A stretch of 64,000 nucleotides of DNA from Modestobacter sp. Leaf380. GTDB taxonomy: Bacteria > Actinomycetota > Actinomycetes > Mycobacteriales > Geodermatophilaceae. The notes below the pieces were generated by a model, which was not told the DNA's origin, made no database searches, and saw only the letters and a list, made by a program, of their open reading frames with translations. This document shows, piece after piece, positions 44,517 through 52,976 of this stretch (the stretch's first letter is position 1; every line of letters starts with the position of its first letter). Location: NCBI RefSeq assembly GCF_001424485.1, contig NZ_LMQC01000006.1, forward strand, positions 1-64,000, in the 5' to 3' direction. A program made the position numbers and the translations under genes.

Positions 44517-45682
44517 GGCGACACCCTAGCCCAGGCGGCGGCCGTGGCGGCGCGCAGCACCTCCTTGGCCGGCAGGTCGAGTGCCCTGGCCAGCGCGGCG
44601 ACGTCCTCCCACTCGACGCTGACGTTGACCGGGGTGCCGTCGTCGGTGCGGGCGGTCTTGGTGCCGACCCGCCCGCCGAGGACGGCGACGTCGGACTGCT
44701 CGCGGTCCAGGGCGACCTTGCCGACCGGGGTGACCCGCAGCCCGATGGTGGAGGTCTGGGTGAACACCGCCCGCTGGACGGCGGCCGCCGTCTCCGGCCG
44801 GGTCAGCACCGACAGGGTGTGCGCCGGGCGGCCCTTCTTCATCACGATCGGGGTCAGCCAGGCGTCCGAGGCGCCGGCGGCGAAGAGCTGCTCGAGGACG
44901 GTGGGCCACAACCGCGGGTCCAGGTCGTCGATGTTGGTCTCCAGCAGCAGCGGGGTGCCCGGCTGGGTCACCGGCTCGCCGAGCACCAGCCGGACGGCGT
45001 TGGGCAGCTCCCGCGGGTCCCGGCCACCGGCGCCCGATCCGGTCCGGTCCGGGCGCATCGCCGGCATCGGGCCCCAGACGTCGACCAGCTCGGCGACCAG
45101 CGCGGCCCCCGTCGGCGTGCAGCACTCGTGCGGGACGGGCCCGGCGTGCACCGGCAGGCCCCTGAGCAGCTCCAGGACGGCCGGGCCGGGCACCGGGACC
45201 ACCCCGTGCTCACCGTGGGCCGTGCCGCTGCCCAGGGCGACGGAGGAGGCGGTGAGGGAGTCCAGGCCCAGCCACCGGAGCCCGGCCACCGTGCCGACGA
45301 CGTCGGCCAGGGCGTCCAGGGCGCCGACCTCGTGGAAGTGCACCTGCTCGGCCGGCACCCGGTGCACCCGGCCCTCGGCGTGGGCGAGCCGGGCGAAGAC
45401 CGCCAGTGCCCGGTTCCGCACGGCCTCGTCCAGGGCGGCTGCCCCCAGCAGCGTCCCGACGTCGTCCCAGGTGCGGTGCACCCCGGTCTCCGGTGTGTGC
45501 ACGTGCACCCGGGTGGCGCCCAGGCCGTGCCGGGTGACCTGCTCGGTGGTCAGCGTGACCGGCTCGACCGGCAGGGCCGCGACCGCGTCCTGCAGGACCG
45601 CGAGCGGGACCCCGGCGTCCACGAGGGCGCCGAGCAGCATGTCCCCGCTCGCCCCCGCGGCGAGGTCGAGCCACCCGATCAC
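44501..45682 (-). CDS. larC: Nickel-pincer cofactor biosynthesis protein LarC
   Basis: It inserts nickel into the pyridinium-3,5-bisthiocarboxylic acid mononucleotide cofactor of lactate racemase-type enzymes (CTP-dependent cyclometallase). Signatures: GWLDLAAGASGDMLLGALVD at the N-terminus, HFHEVGALDALADVVG, ECCTPTGAALVAELVD and LLLETNIDDLDPRLWPTVLE with KKGRPAHTLSVL. In lactobacilli, LarC needs a programmed frameshift between two halves; here it is one continuous frame of 393 residues. GTG 45682 is 3 bases after the sigma factor stop, so the genes are probably cotranscribed. The end overlaps the Mn riboswitch. Confidence 0.92.
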   Translation of the reverse strand: MIGWLDLAAGASGDMLLGALVDAGVPLAVLQDAVAALPVEPVTLTTEQVTRHGLGATRVHVHTPETGVHRTWDDVGTLLGAAALDEAVRNRALAVFARLAHAEGRVHRVPAEQVHFHEVGALDALADVVGTVAGLRWLGLDSLTASSVALGSGTAHGEHGVVPVPGPAVLELLRGLPVHAGPVPHECCTPTGAALVAELVDVWGPMPAMRPDRTGSGAGGRDPRELPNAVRLVLGEPVTQPGTPLLLETNIDDLDPRLWPTVLEQLFAAGASDAWLTPIVMKKGRPAHTLSVLTRPETAAAVQRAVFTQTSTIGLRVTPVGKVALDREQSDVAVLGGRVGTKTARTDDGTPVNVSVEWEDVAALARALDLPAKEVLRAATAAAWARVSPGEGE

Positions 45683-45685
45683 CGT

Positions 45686-47033
45686 CTAGTCGAGGTAGTC
45701 CCGGAGGGACTGCGAGCGGCTGGGGTGGCGCAGCTTGGACATCGTCTTGGACTCGATCTGACGGATCCGCTCGCGGGTGACCCCGTAGACCTGGCCGATC
45801 TCGTCCAGGGTGCGCGGCTGGCCGTCGGTGAGGCCGAAGCGCAGCCGGACGACGCCGGCCTCGCGCTCGCTCAGGGTGGCCAGCACCGAGGTCATCTGGT
45901 CCTGCATCAGGCTGAAGCTGACCGCGTCGACGGCCACGACGGCCTCGGAGTCCTCGATGAAGTCACCGAGCTGGCTGTCGCCCTCGTCGCCGATGGTCTG
46001 GTCCAGGCTGATGGGCTCCCGGGCGTACTGCTGGATCTCCAGCACCTTCTCCGGGGTCACGTCCATCTCCACCGCGAGCTCCTCGCGGGTGGGCTCGCGG
46101 CCCAGCTCCTGGAGCATCTCGCGCTGTATGCGGCCCATCTTGTTGATGACCTCGACCATGTGCACCGGGATGCGGATGGTGCGCGCCTGGTCGGCCATCG
46201 CGCGGGTGATGGCCTGGCGGATCCACCACGTCGCGTCCGACCATGTGCACCGGGATGCGGATGGTGCGCGCCTGGTCGGCCATCGCGCGGGTGATGGCCT
46301 GGCGGATCCACCACGTCGCGTAGGTCGAGAACTTGAAGCCCTTGGTGTAGTCGAACTTCTCCACCGCGCGGATCAGACCCAGGTTGCCCTCCTGGATCAG
46401 GTCCAGGAACGCCATGCCGCGGCCGGTGTAGCGCTTGGCCAGGGACACCACGAGGCGCAGGTTGGCCTCCAGCAGGTGGTCCTTGGCGCGCTGGCCGTCC
46501 CGCTCGACCATCGACAGGTCGCGGCGGGTCTGCGTGGGCAGCCGCTCGCCGGCCTCGGTGGCCTCCATCAGCTTGTGGGCGGCGTACAGGCCGGCCTCGA
46601 TCCGGCGGGCCAGGTGCACCTCCTCCTCGGCGGTGAGCAGCTTCACCCGGCCGATGAGCTTGAGGTAGGCGCGGACCGTGTCGGCCGAGGTGGTGGCCTC
46701 GGCGTCCTTACGGGCCTTGAGCAGCGCCGCGGACTCGGCCTCGTCCTCCCAGTCGGTCTCGGGGGCCTCGGTCGTGCCGGTGGTCGCAGCCTCCGCAGGC
46801 GCCTCGTCGTCGGAGTCGTCGTCGGTGGTCGTCGTGTCGAGGGCGTCCTCGCCCTCGACGACGTCGGAGACGGAGATGCCCTTGGCGGTGCCCGGGCCGG
46901 TGCTGGGGGCGGCCTTCTTCGCAGCCGGGGTCTTCGGCGCGGCCTTGGGGGCCGCCTTCTTGGCGGCGGCCTTCTTGGCCGGGGCCTTCTTGGCGGGTGC
47001 CTTGGCAGCGGAAGCGGTGGGGGCGGCAGTCAC
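45686..47033 (-). pseudogene. sigA: Primary sigma factor (SigA/HrdB/RpoD), frame broken by an 85-bp duplication
   Basis: Directs RNA polymerase to housekeeping promoters. The N-terminus is Ala/Lys-rich ([20 protein letters not shown]), as in actinobacterial SigA. Region 1.2 onwards is normal through region 2 ([40 protein letters not shown]). After IRIPVHMV the frame breaks because an 84-bp segment is repeated in tandem with an 85-bp period. Regions 3 and 4 then continue in another frame ([35 protein letters not shown]). As the gene is essential, this is an assembly artefact, a real mutation covered by another sigA copy, or a split gene with restart at ATG 46198. Start GTG 47033 has AGGAGAGG upstream; promoter TACCCT is at 47172-47167. 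Confidence 0.85.
46153..46321. repeat. Exact tandem duplication inside sigA
   Basis: Bases 46153-46236 and 46238-46321 are identical over 84 positions, with one base (C 46237) between. The 85-bp period is not a multiple of three, so removing one unit restores a continuous sigma factor frame. Confidence 0.95.
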
Positions 47034-47232
47034 GAACGCCTCTCCTGACGTGGTCGTCGGCGTCGCGGGGACGACGGGCGTCCCGGCGGAGAGGCCGGTG
47101 GTGGTGCGGCGGCGGCCGCACCGGTCCTGAGGGGGGAGTGCGGTCCGCCAGGGCGGTCAGCCCCACAGGGTAGTCGCCGTCGGGCGCCGGGTGTGCCAGA
47201 ACCCGTCGCGAGGTCCTCCGGGAGGGGTGCTC

Positions 47233-47889
47233 TCACGTCAGTCGCAGGCCCAGGGCCAGCGCCATCGGCGCTGCCAGGCTCATCAGGGTGACCTGGTCGA
47301 CGTGCGCCCCGGACAGGGCGGGGACCCCGTGGGCGCCGTCCAGCTCGCAACGGACGAACTGGGCCCGTTTGACCGTGGTGCCGACGAACCGGGCGGCCGG
47401 CAGCCGGCAGTCGGTGAAGACCACGCCGTCCAGGGTCGCCGACGTCAGGTCCACCGAGTCCAGGTCGCAGCCGGTGAAGCGCACCCGGCGCAGAGTGGCG
47501 AACCGGAGGTCCAGCCGGGCGGCCCGGACGTCGTCCAGGGTCACGTCCTGCCACATCCCGCCGGCCACCGACGTCCCGGCCAGCCGGGTCTCGGCGACCG
47601 CGACCCGGTGCCACCGCCCGTCGGGGACGTCGACGCCGGACAGGTCGGAGCCGGTGATCTCCACGTCGGTGAAGGAGCACCGGGTCAGCCGGCCGCCGAT
47701 GAGCCGCAGCCCGTCGAGCCGGCAGCCCTCGAGCTCGACGTCGTCGGCGTGCAGGTCCTCGGCGTGCCCGGAGACCGACCGGCCCTCGACGAGGCCGTCG
47801 AGGTCCAGGTCCTCCAGCGCGACCGGGACCAGGTCGGGCAGCTCGGGGGCGGCGGTGAGCGGGGTGGCGGCCCGGGCGCGGGGCGGCAC
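47233..47889 (-). CDS. Pentapeptide-repeat protein
   Basis: A 218-residue protein built mostly of A(D/N)Lxx-type repeats forming a right-handed beta-helix: ADDVELEGCRLDGLRLIGGR, ITGSDLSGVDVPDGRW, DVRAARLDLRFATLRRVRF, LDSVDLTSATLDGVVF. GTG 47889 follows the LarB stop by two bases. Some family members protect DNA gyrase from quinolones; nothing here shows that role. Likely cotranscribed with larB. Confidence 0.8.
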   Translation of the reverse strand: MPPRARAATPLTAAPELPDLVPVALEDLDLDGLVEGRSVSGHAEDLHADDVELEGCRLDGLRLIGGRLTRCSFTDVEITGSDLSGVDVPDGRWHRVAVAETRLAGTSVAGGMWQDVTLDDVRAARLDLRFATLRRVRFTGCDLDSVDLTSATLDGVVFTDCRLPAARFVGTTVKRAQFVRCELDGAHGVPALSGAHVDQVTLMSLAAPMALALGLRLT

Positions 47890-47891
47890 GC

Positions 47892-48872
47892 TCAGCGGGG
47901 GAGGGACCGGCGGGCGATGCGGGCGGCGAAGACGCCGGCGGAGTACCCGTTGTCGATGTTGGACACCACGACGCCGGGGGCGGCGGAGTTCAGCATCGTC
48001 AGCAGGGCGCCGAACCCGCCGAAGGAGCTCGCCTGGCCCGTCGAGGTGGGCACCGCGACGATCGGCACCTCGGTCATCGAGGACACCACCGTGGCCAGCG
48101 CCGCGTCGAGCCCGGCGACGACGACCAGGCAGTCGACGTCGGTGAGCAGGGAGCTGTCGGCCAGCAGCGGGCGCAGCCGGCTGCCCCCGACGTCGTCGAC
48201 CCGGACGACCTCGGTGCCGGTGACCTTGGCGACGAAGGCGGCCTCGGCGGCCACCGGGGTGTCCCCGGAGCTGGCGCACAGCACGCCGACCCGGCCGCGC
48301 GGCTCGGGCAGCGGGCCGACGGCGGCGGCCATCGCGGCGGCGTCCATGGTCGTGTACGCGTCGTGCTCGCTGGCCAGGGCGACCAGGGTGTCCGCCGTCG
48401 CACGGACGACGACCGCGGCCCGGTCGGGGTGCTCGCGGCGGGCCTCGCGGACCAGGGCCAGCACCTGCTCGGTGCTGCGGCCGGTGCCCCAGATGACCTC
48501 GGGGCCCGGGGTGGAGACGGGCTCCCGGGTGGCCGGGCTGCTGCTCACCGGGCGGGCCGACGGCCCGGGCTCGGCGGGCGGGTCGACGGGGCCGACGGTG
48601 CGCCCGCGCTGGGTGCGGGGGCCACCGGCGCCGGGCAGCGGCTCGACGAGCAGCCGGGCGAAGCCGCCGGCGCCGTCATCGGGGTCGCCGGAGCCGGAGC
48701 CGGTGGCGGTGTCGCTGTCGGTGTCGCTGTCGGTGTCGGTGTGCTCGTCCTCGACCGGGGCCTCCTGGGGCGCGGGCGCCCCGGGGCCGTCGCCGAAGAG
48801 CACGTCGGTCGGGCGGGACCGGCGGGTCCGGCCGGCCTCGGGCTCGTCGTCCTCGGCTCGCTGCGGATGCAC
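47892..48872 (-). CDS. larB: Nickel-pincer cofactor biosynthesis protein LarB
   Basis: A PurE-like carboxylase/hydrolase that turns nicotinic acid adenine dinucleotide into pyridinium-3,5-biscarboxylic acid mononucleotide. C-terminal signatures are clear: PEVIWGTGRSTEQVLALVRE, CASSGDTPVAAEAAFVAKVT, VVVAGLDAALATVVSSM and VPTSTGQASSFGGFGALLTM with VVSNIDNGYSAGVFAARIA. GTG 48872 is proposed because TAGTGT ends 7 bases upstream, a -10 position giving a leaderless mRNA. This leaves an acidic N-terminal extension with a DTDSDTDSDTATGSGSG repeat. The frame is open far upstream into a GGDEF protein, so a fused product is also possible. Confidence 0.8.
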   Translation of the reverse strand: MHPQRAEDDEPEAGRTRRSRPTDVLFGDGPGAPAPQEAPVEDEHTDTDSDTDSDTATGSGSGDPDDGAGGFARLLVEPLPGAGGPRTQRGRTVGPVDPPAEPGPSARPVSSSPATREPVSTPGPEVIWGTGRSTEQVLALVREARREHPDRAAVVVRATADTLVALASEHDAYTTMDAAAMAAAVGPLPEPRGRVGVLCASSGDTPVAAEAAFVAKVTGTEVVRVDDVGGSRLRPLLADSSLLTDVDCLVVVAGLDAALATVVSSMTEVPIVAVPTSTGQASSFGGFGALLTMLNSAAPGVVVSNIDNGYSAGVFAARIARRSLPR

Positions 48873-50819
48873 GTCAGTGACACTAACCGGCCCGGGCCCC
48901 GACCCCGGGTCACCGTCGGGGGCCGTGTCGGCCGGCAGCAGCTCGCCCTCCAGGACGGCGGGGGCGACCGGGTGTGTGGTCGCCGGGTCGCCGGCGGAGC
49001 CCTCCGGGGCGCGGGTCTGGGTGACCCCGGACAGCCGCACGACGCGGTCCCGGCCGCTGCGCTTGGCGTCGTACAGGACGCCGTCCGCGGCGGCGAAGAG
49101 GGTGCGCCGGTCGTCGCCGCGGGCGGCCGAGGCGATGCCCACGCTGATCGTGACCGGCACGTCGATGCCCAGCGCGGACCAGTCGTTGCCCGAGATGGAC
49201 AGCCGGATGCGCTCCATGGCGCGCTCGCCCTGCTCGGCGGTGGTGTCGGGCAGCAGGACGACGAACTCGTCCCCGGCCCAGCGGCACACCTCGTCGGTGT
49301 CCCGGACGCCGTCCACGAGCAGCTGCGCGACGGCGCGGAGCACCGCGTCTCCACCGGGGTGGCCGGCGGCGTCGTTGATGGACTTGAAGTGGTCGATGTC
49401 GACCACGGCCAGCGCGGGGGCGGCCCCGGCGGTCAGCAGCCCGTCGAGGCGGGCCTCGGCGTACCGGCGGTTGGGCAGGTGGGTCAGCGGGTCCTCGTAG
49501 GCCTGCCGGCGCAGCTGCCCGGCGGCCCGCTCGGTCTCCAGCAGGCTCTTGCGTCGTCCGAACAGCTCGACCCAGCGGGTCCGGCGCTCGTCGACCCGGT
49601 CCAGCTCGTCGGCCAGGTAGGCCTGCAGGTAGGGCAGGGCCCGGACGGCGTCGTCGAGGTCGGCGTGCAGCGTGCACAGCTCGCGCAGCGCGGAGCGGCG
49701 CAGCCGGGGCAGCCCGTGCTCGGTGGCCAGCGCCAGCGACTGCGCCAGCGGCTCGTCGGCCTCGGTGCCCAGCCCCTGCCGGCGCAGGGCCCGGCCCAGG
49801 GCCAGCAGCGCGGAGGCCAGCAGTCCGCGGTCGCCGTCGGCGGCGGTGACGGTGACGGCGTGCCGGAGGGCGGGGACCGCGTCGGCGCACTCGCCCAGAC
49901 CGACCAGCGCCCAGCCGAGCACCACCTCCGCGGCCACCCGGCGCGGGTCCCCGGTGGGCAGCTCGTCCTGGGCCCGCTCGGCCAGCGCCAGGGCCTCGGC
50001 GAAGTGCGGCAGGGCGTCCTCGGGGGTGCTGTCGTCGAGCAGGCTCTCGCCGACCTCGGCGCACAACGAGGCCAGCCTGGAGGCGCTGTCCCCGACGAGG
50101 GCCGCGGAGCCCGCGCCGGGCACGTCCTCGGCCAGCCGCCGGGCGGTCAGGTGCGCGCGGCGCTGGTAGTCCAGGGCCAGCGGCATGAGCTCCAGGTCGG
50201 CCAGCACGGCGGACAGGGCGCCCAGGGTGTGCACGAGCAGCGGGCTGACCGGCAGTGCCGGGTCCAGCAGGCTGGCGGCCTCGACGGCCTCGTCCATGGC
50301 GGCGTCGACCCGGCGCGAGAGCAGCTCGATCCGGGCGTGCCGGGTCAGCCCGGCCGCGCGCTGCAGGTCGTCGTCGGAGGCGTCGAAGGCCGCCCGGGCC
50401 GACCGGACCAGGGCGATCGCCCGTGCCGCGTGGGCCGCGGACTCCGACCGGGTGCCCAGGACGACACCGGGGTCGACCTCGGCGTCGGGGCCGCCCGCGT
50501 CCAGCAGCTCGGCGACGCCGTCGTGCAGGTCGAGGGGCTCCTCGGGGTCCCGGCCGGGCTCGTCGATCGGGTCGCCCAGCAGGGTGAACCCGGCGACCCG
50601 CAGCCGGCGGACGAGCAGCTCGGCGCGCAGCGTGTCCGCCCAGGCCCGGGCCAGCGAGGTCAGCGGGGCCGTCGAGGGCGGTCCGGCGGGGGTGGCCGTG
50701 GGGTCGCCGGCAGCATCGACGTCGGCGAGCAGCGACTCGGCGAGGTCGAGCTGCCAGTTCGCCAGCGCGGAACTGACCTGCTCGTGCAGGACCCCGGGTG
50801 GCACCAGGGCACTGTGCAC
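47892..50819 (-). CDS. TPR-like GGDEF protein, in frame with LarB (possible fusion)
   Basis: The first 450 residues are helical TPR-like repeats (LDYQRRAHLTARRLAEDVPG, ALPHFAEALALAERAQDELP, LLASALLALGRALRRQGLG). A GGDEF domain follows (QAYEDPLTHLPNRRYAEARL, VVDIDHFKSINDAAGHPGG, and RWAGDEFVVLLPD, where the first Gly of GGDEF is Ala), then VLYDAKRSGRDRVVRL. After it there is no stop codon: the frame passes through a Pro/Asp-rich linker into a complete LarB domain. Either this is a 975-residue TPR-GGDEF-LarB fusion, or GGDEF and LarB are separate genes and a stop has been lost. Start GTG 50819; GTG 50804 is an alternative. A protein of the same architecture is encoded just upstream. Confidence 0.65.
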   Translation of the reverse strand: MHSALVPPGVLHEQVSSALANWQLDLAESLLADVDAAGDPTATPAGPPSTAPLTSLARAWADTLRAELLVRRLRVAGFTLLGDPIDEPGRDPEEPLDLHDGVAELLDAGGPDAEVDPGVVLGTRSESAAHAARAIALVRSARAAFDASDDDLQRAAGLTRHARIELLSRRVDAAMDEAVEAASLLDPALPVSPLLVHTLGALSAVLADLELMPLALDYQRRAHLTARRLAEDVPGAGSAALVGDSASRLASLCAEVGESLLDDSTPEDALPHFAEALALAERAQDELPTGDPRRVAAEVVLGWALVGLGECADAVPALRHAVTVTAADGDRGLLASALLALGRALRRQGLGTEADEPLAQSLALATEHGLPRLRRSALRELCTLHADLDDAVRALPYLQAYLADELDRVDERRTRWVELFGRRKSLLETERAAGQLRRQAYEDPLTHLPNRRYAEARLDGLLTAGAAPALAVVDIDHFKSINDAAGHPGGDAVLRAVAQLLVDGVRDTDEVCRWAGDEFVVLLPDTTAEQGERAMERIRLSISGNDWSALGIDVPVTISVGIASAARGDDRRTLFAAADGVLYDAKRSGRDRVVRLSGVTQTRAPEGSAGDPATTHPVAPAVLEGELLPADTAPDGDPGSGPGPVSVTDVHPQRAEDDEPEAGRTRRSRPTDVLFGDGPGAPAPQEAPVEDEHTDTDSDTDSDTATGSGSGDPDDGAGGFARLLVEPLPGAGGPRTQRGRTVGPVDPPAEPGPSARPVSSSPATREPVSTPGPEVIWGTGRSTEQVLALVREARREHPDRAAVVVRATADTLVALASEHDAYTTMDAAAMAAAVGPLPEPRGRVGVLCASSGDTPVAAEAAFVAKVTGTEVVRVDDVGGSRLRPLLADSSLLTDVDCLVVVAGLDAALATVVSSMTEVPIVAVPTSTGQASSFGGFGALLTMLNSAAPGVVVSNIDNGYSAGVFAARIARRSLPR

Positions 50820-50982
50820 TCTGGTGGGCCCGCTGTCACGCACCGGGCCGGGGGCACGCCGGGCGTGCCCGTCCCGGCCGGCACCCCAGGCGGGCCGGTC
50901 GGCCGGGGTGCGGCGGGGCGGGGCCTGCCCGGCGGAGGTGGCGCGCGGGGTCACCGGCGGCCCGGACGGGGGCGGGCGCCGG

Positions 50983-52848
50983 TCACGGGGCGCCCTCGTC
51001 CTCGACGTCGAAGGCCCAGCCCGACGGGCGCACCACGCGGGCACCGAGGAGGTCGGCGACCAGCTGGTCGACCGAGGCCTGCGGTGCGCGCGGCGTGCCG
51101 GCGGCCGAGGACGCGGCGCCGGCCTGCTGGGAGGGCACCCGGGTGGACCCCGGGGAGGCGTCCGCGGGCGTCGGAGCCCCGGTGCGCACCCGGTCACGCC
51201 CGGCGCGCTTGGCGGTGAACAGGTGCAGGTCGGCGGAGTCGAACACCTCGCGCCAGGTGCGCGTGCCCGGGGACCCGGCGGTGCCCGGGTGCGAGGTGGC
51301 GATGCCGATGCTGACCGTGACCGGGTCGGCGATGCCCAGCTCGGACCAGTCGCAGTGCACGACGGCGTGCCGCAGCCGCTCCATCGCCAGCACGGCCTGG
51401 GCCTCGGTGGCGTCGGGCAGCAGCACCAGGAACTCGTCCCCGGCCCAGCGGAAGACCTGGTCCCCGGTGCGGCAGTGCAGCCGGAGCAGCTCCGCCAGCC
51501 TGCGCAGCACGGCGTCCCCGTGCAGGTGGGAGTTGTCGTCGTTGACGGTCTTGAACCGGTCGACGTCGACGACGGCCAGCGACAGCGGCCGGGTGGCCAG
51601 GTCCAGCTCGCCGAGCCGGCGCTCCGCCGAGCGCCGGTTGCCCAGCCCGGTGAGCGGGTCCTCGAGGGCGTGCCGGCGGGCGACCGCGGCCTGCCGCTCG
51701 GCCTCGCGCAGCCGGCTGCGGCGGACGAACATCTCGGCCCACAGCTCGCGTCCGCGCAGGTGCATCCGGCTGGCGTCGGCGCGGTAGGCCTCCAGCCAGT
51801 GCAGCGCCTCGGCGGCCCGGCCCAGCTGGGCGGTGGTCTGCCCCAGCTCCAGCAGGCACTGGCGGTGCCGGCGGTGGTCGCCGACGGCCGCGAAGGCGCC
51901 GGCCGCGGCGACCAGGAGGTCGGTGGCCTCGTCGGCGGCCGCAGCGGCCGCGGGGTCCGCGGTGACGCCGGCGAGTGCGGGGCCGACGGCGTGGGCCGCG
52001 GTCCGGGTGAGCAGCCGGGCCAGGGCCAGGTCGGCGTAGCCCAGCAGCCACAGCCCGCCGGTGGCCTCCACCCGGCCGCGGACCCGCCGCAGTGCCGGCA
52101 GGGTGCCGTCGAGGTCGTCGGCCAGGGTCAGTGCCCAGGCGTGCACGACGGCCAGCAGGTCGGCCTCGGCCTCCGGCGGCTCCCAGTCCAGGTCCGAGGC
52201 CGCGAAGGAGCAGCGCAGCGCGATCGCGGCGAGCCGGGCGGCGCGGGCGTCGTCCCCGCGGCGGTGCACGGTCTGGGCCAGCTCGGCGTGCTGCTGGGCG
52301 CACAGCCGCAGCAGCCGCCAGCAGTCGGCCGGGTCGGCGAGCGCGGAGGCGACCCGCTGCCCGCGCAGCGCCTGGGCGACGGCGAGCTCCTCGAGGTCCA
52401 GCCGGGTCAGGGCCAGGGACAGCCAGTGGTGGGCCTGGTGCAGCTCCCGGCTGGGCTGGTCGGCGGGCACCTGGTCGGTGAGCAGGCTGGCGTCCACGGC
52501 CAGGTGGAGGGCGGCGTCGAACCGGTCGCCGCTGACCTCCAGGTGGGCCAGGTAGGCCAGCACCAGGGCGCGCTCGGCGTCGGCCGGGCAGGCCTCGGCG
52601 GCGGCTCGCGCGGCGGCCACCTCGTCACCGGCGGCGCGGACCTCGTCGCCGACCAGCAGCCGCCGGGCGGTGAAGGCGTGCGACCACGCGGTCCACCGCG
52701 GGGTGCCGGCCTCGGCGAACTCGACCTCGACCTCGGCGAGGGAGTCCACGAAGGCCCGGGCGTCCTCCCGGTCGCTGGCCTCCAGCAGGGCCCACCGGGC
52801 CGCGGCGAGAGCCGCGTCGTCCACGAGGGCCGGGGTGCCGGTGGTCAC
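50983..52848 (-). CDS. TPR-like GGDEF protein
   Basis: A soluble 621-residue paralogue of its downstream neighbour: about 390 residues of TPR-like helices (SRELHQAHHWLSLALTRLDL, QCLLELGQTTAQLGRAAEAL), then a GGDEF domain (HALEDPLTGLGNRRSAERRL, VVDVDRFKTVNDDNSHLHG, RWAGDEFLVLLPD). The signature is AGDEF and the metal loop carries NSHLHG in place of HGHxxG, so activity is uncertain. The C-terminal tail ends VRPSGWAFDVEDEGAP. GTG 52848 is chosen for GTGGAGGACC upstream. The spacer to the divergent pheA gene carries promoters for both. Confidence 0.78.
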   Translation of the reverse strand: MTTGTPALVDDAALAAARWALLEASDREDARAFVDSLAEVEVEFAEAGTPRWTAWSHAFTARRLLVGDEVRAAGDEVAAARAAAEACPADAERALVLAYLAHLEVSGDRFDAALHLAVDASLLTDQVPADQPSRELHQAHHWLSLALTRLDLEELAVAQALRGQRVASALADPADCWRLLRLCAQQHAELAQTVHRRGDDARAARLAAIALRCSFAASDLDWEPPEAEADLLAVVHAWALTLADDLDGTLPALRRVRGRVEATGGLWLLGYADLALARLLTRTAAHAVGPALAGVTADPAAAAAADEATDLLVAAAGAFAAVGDHRRHRQCLLELGQTTAQLGRAAEALHWLEAYRADASRMHLRGRELWAEMFVRRSRLREAERQAAVARRHALEDPLTGLGNRRSAERRLGELDLATRPLSLAVVDVDRFKTVNDDNSHLHGDAVLRRLAELLRLHCRTGDQVFRWAGDEFLVLLPDATEAQAVLAMERLRHAVVHCDWSELGIADPVTVSIGIATSHPGTAGSPGTRTWREVFDSADLHLFTAKRAGRDRVRTGAPTPADASPGSTRVPSQQAGAASSAAGTPRAPQASVDQLVADLLGARVVRPSGWAFDVEDEGAP

Positions 52849-52976
52849 GCGGTCCTCCACTCACCTGTGGGACGCCGGTCCGAGAGGTGTCCCCTCGTCC
52901 GTGCGTTCGGCCGGTGGCGAGGCAGCTCCCCCCGGGGCGGGGACTGGACCCGACCCGGCCGCACTACCCTGCTCGG

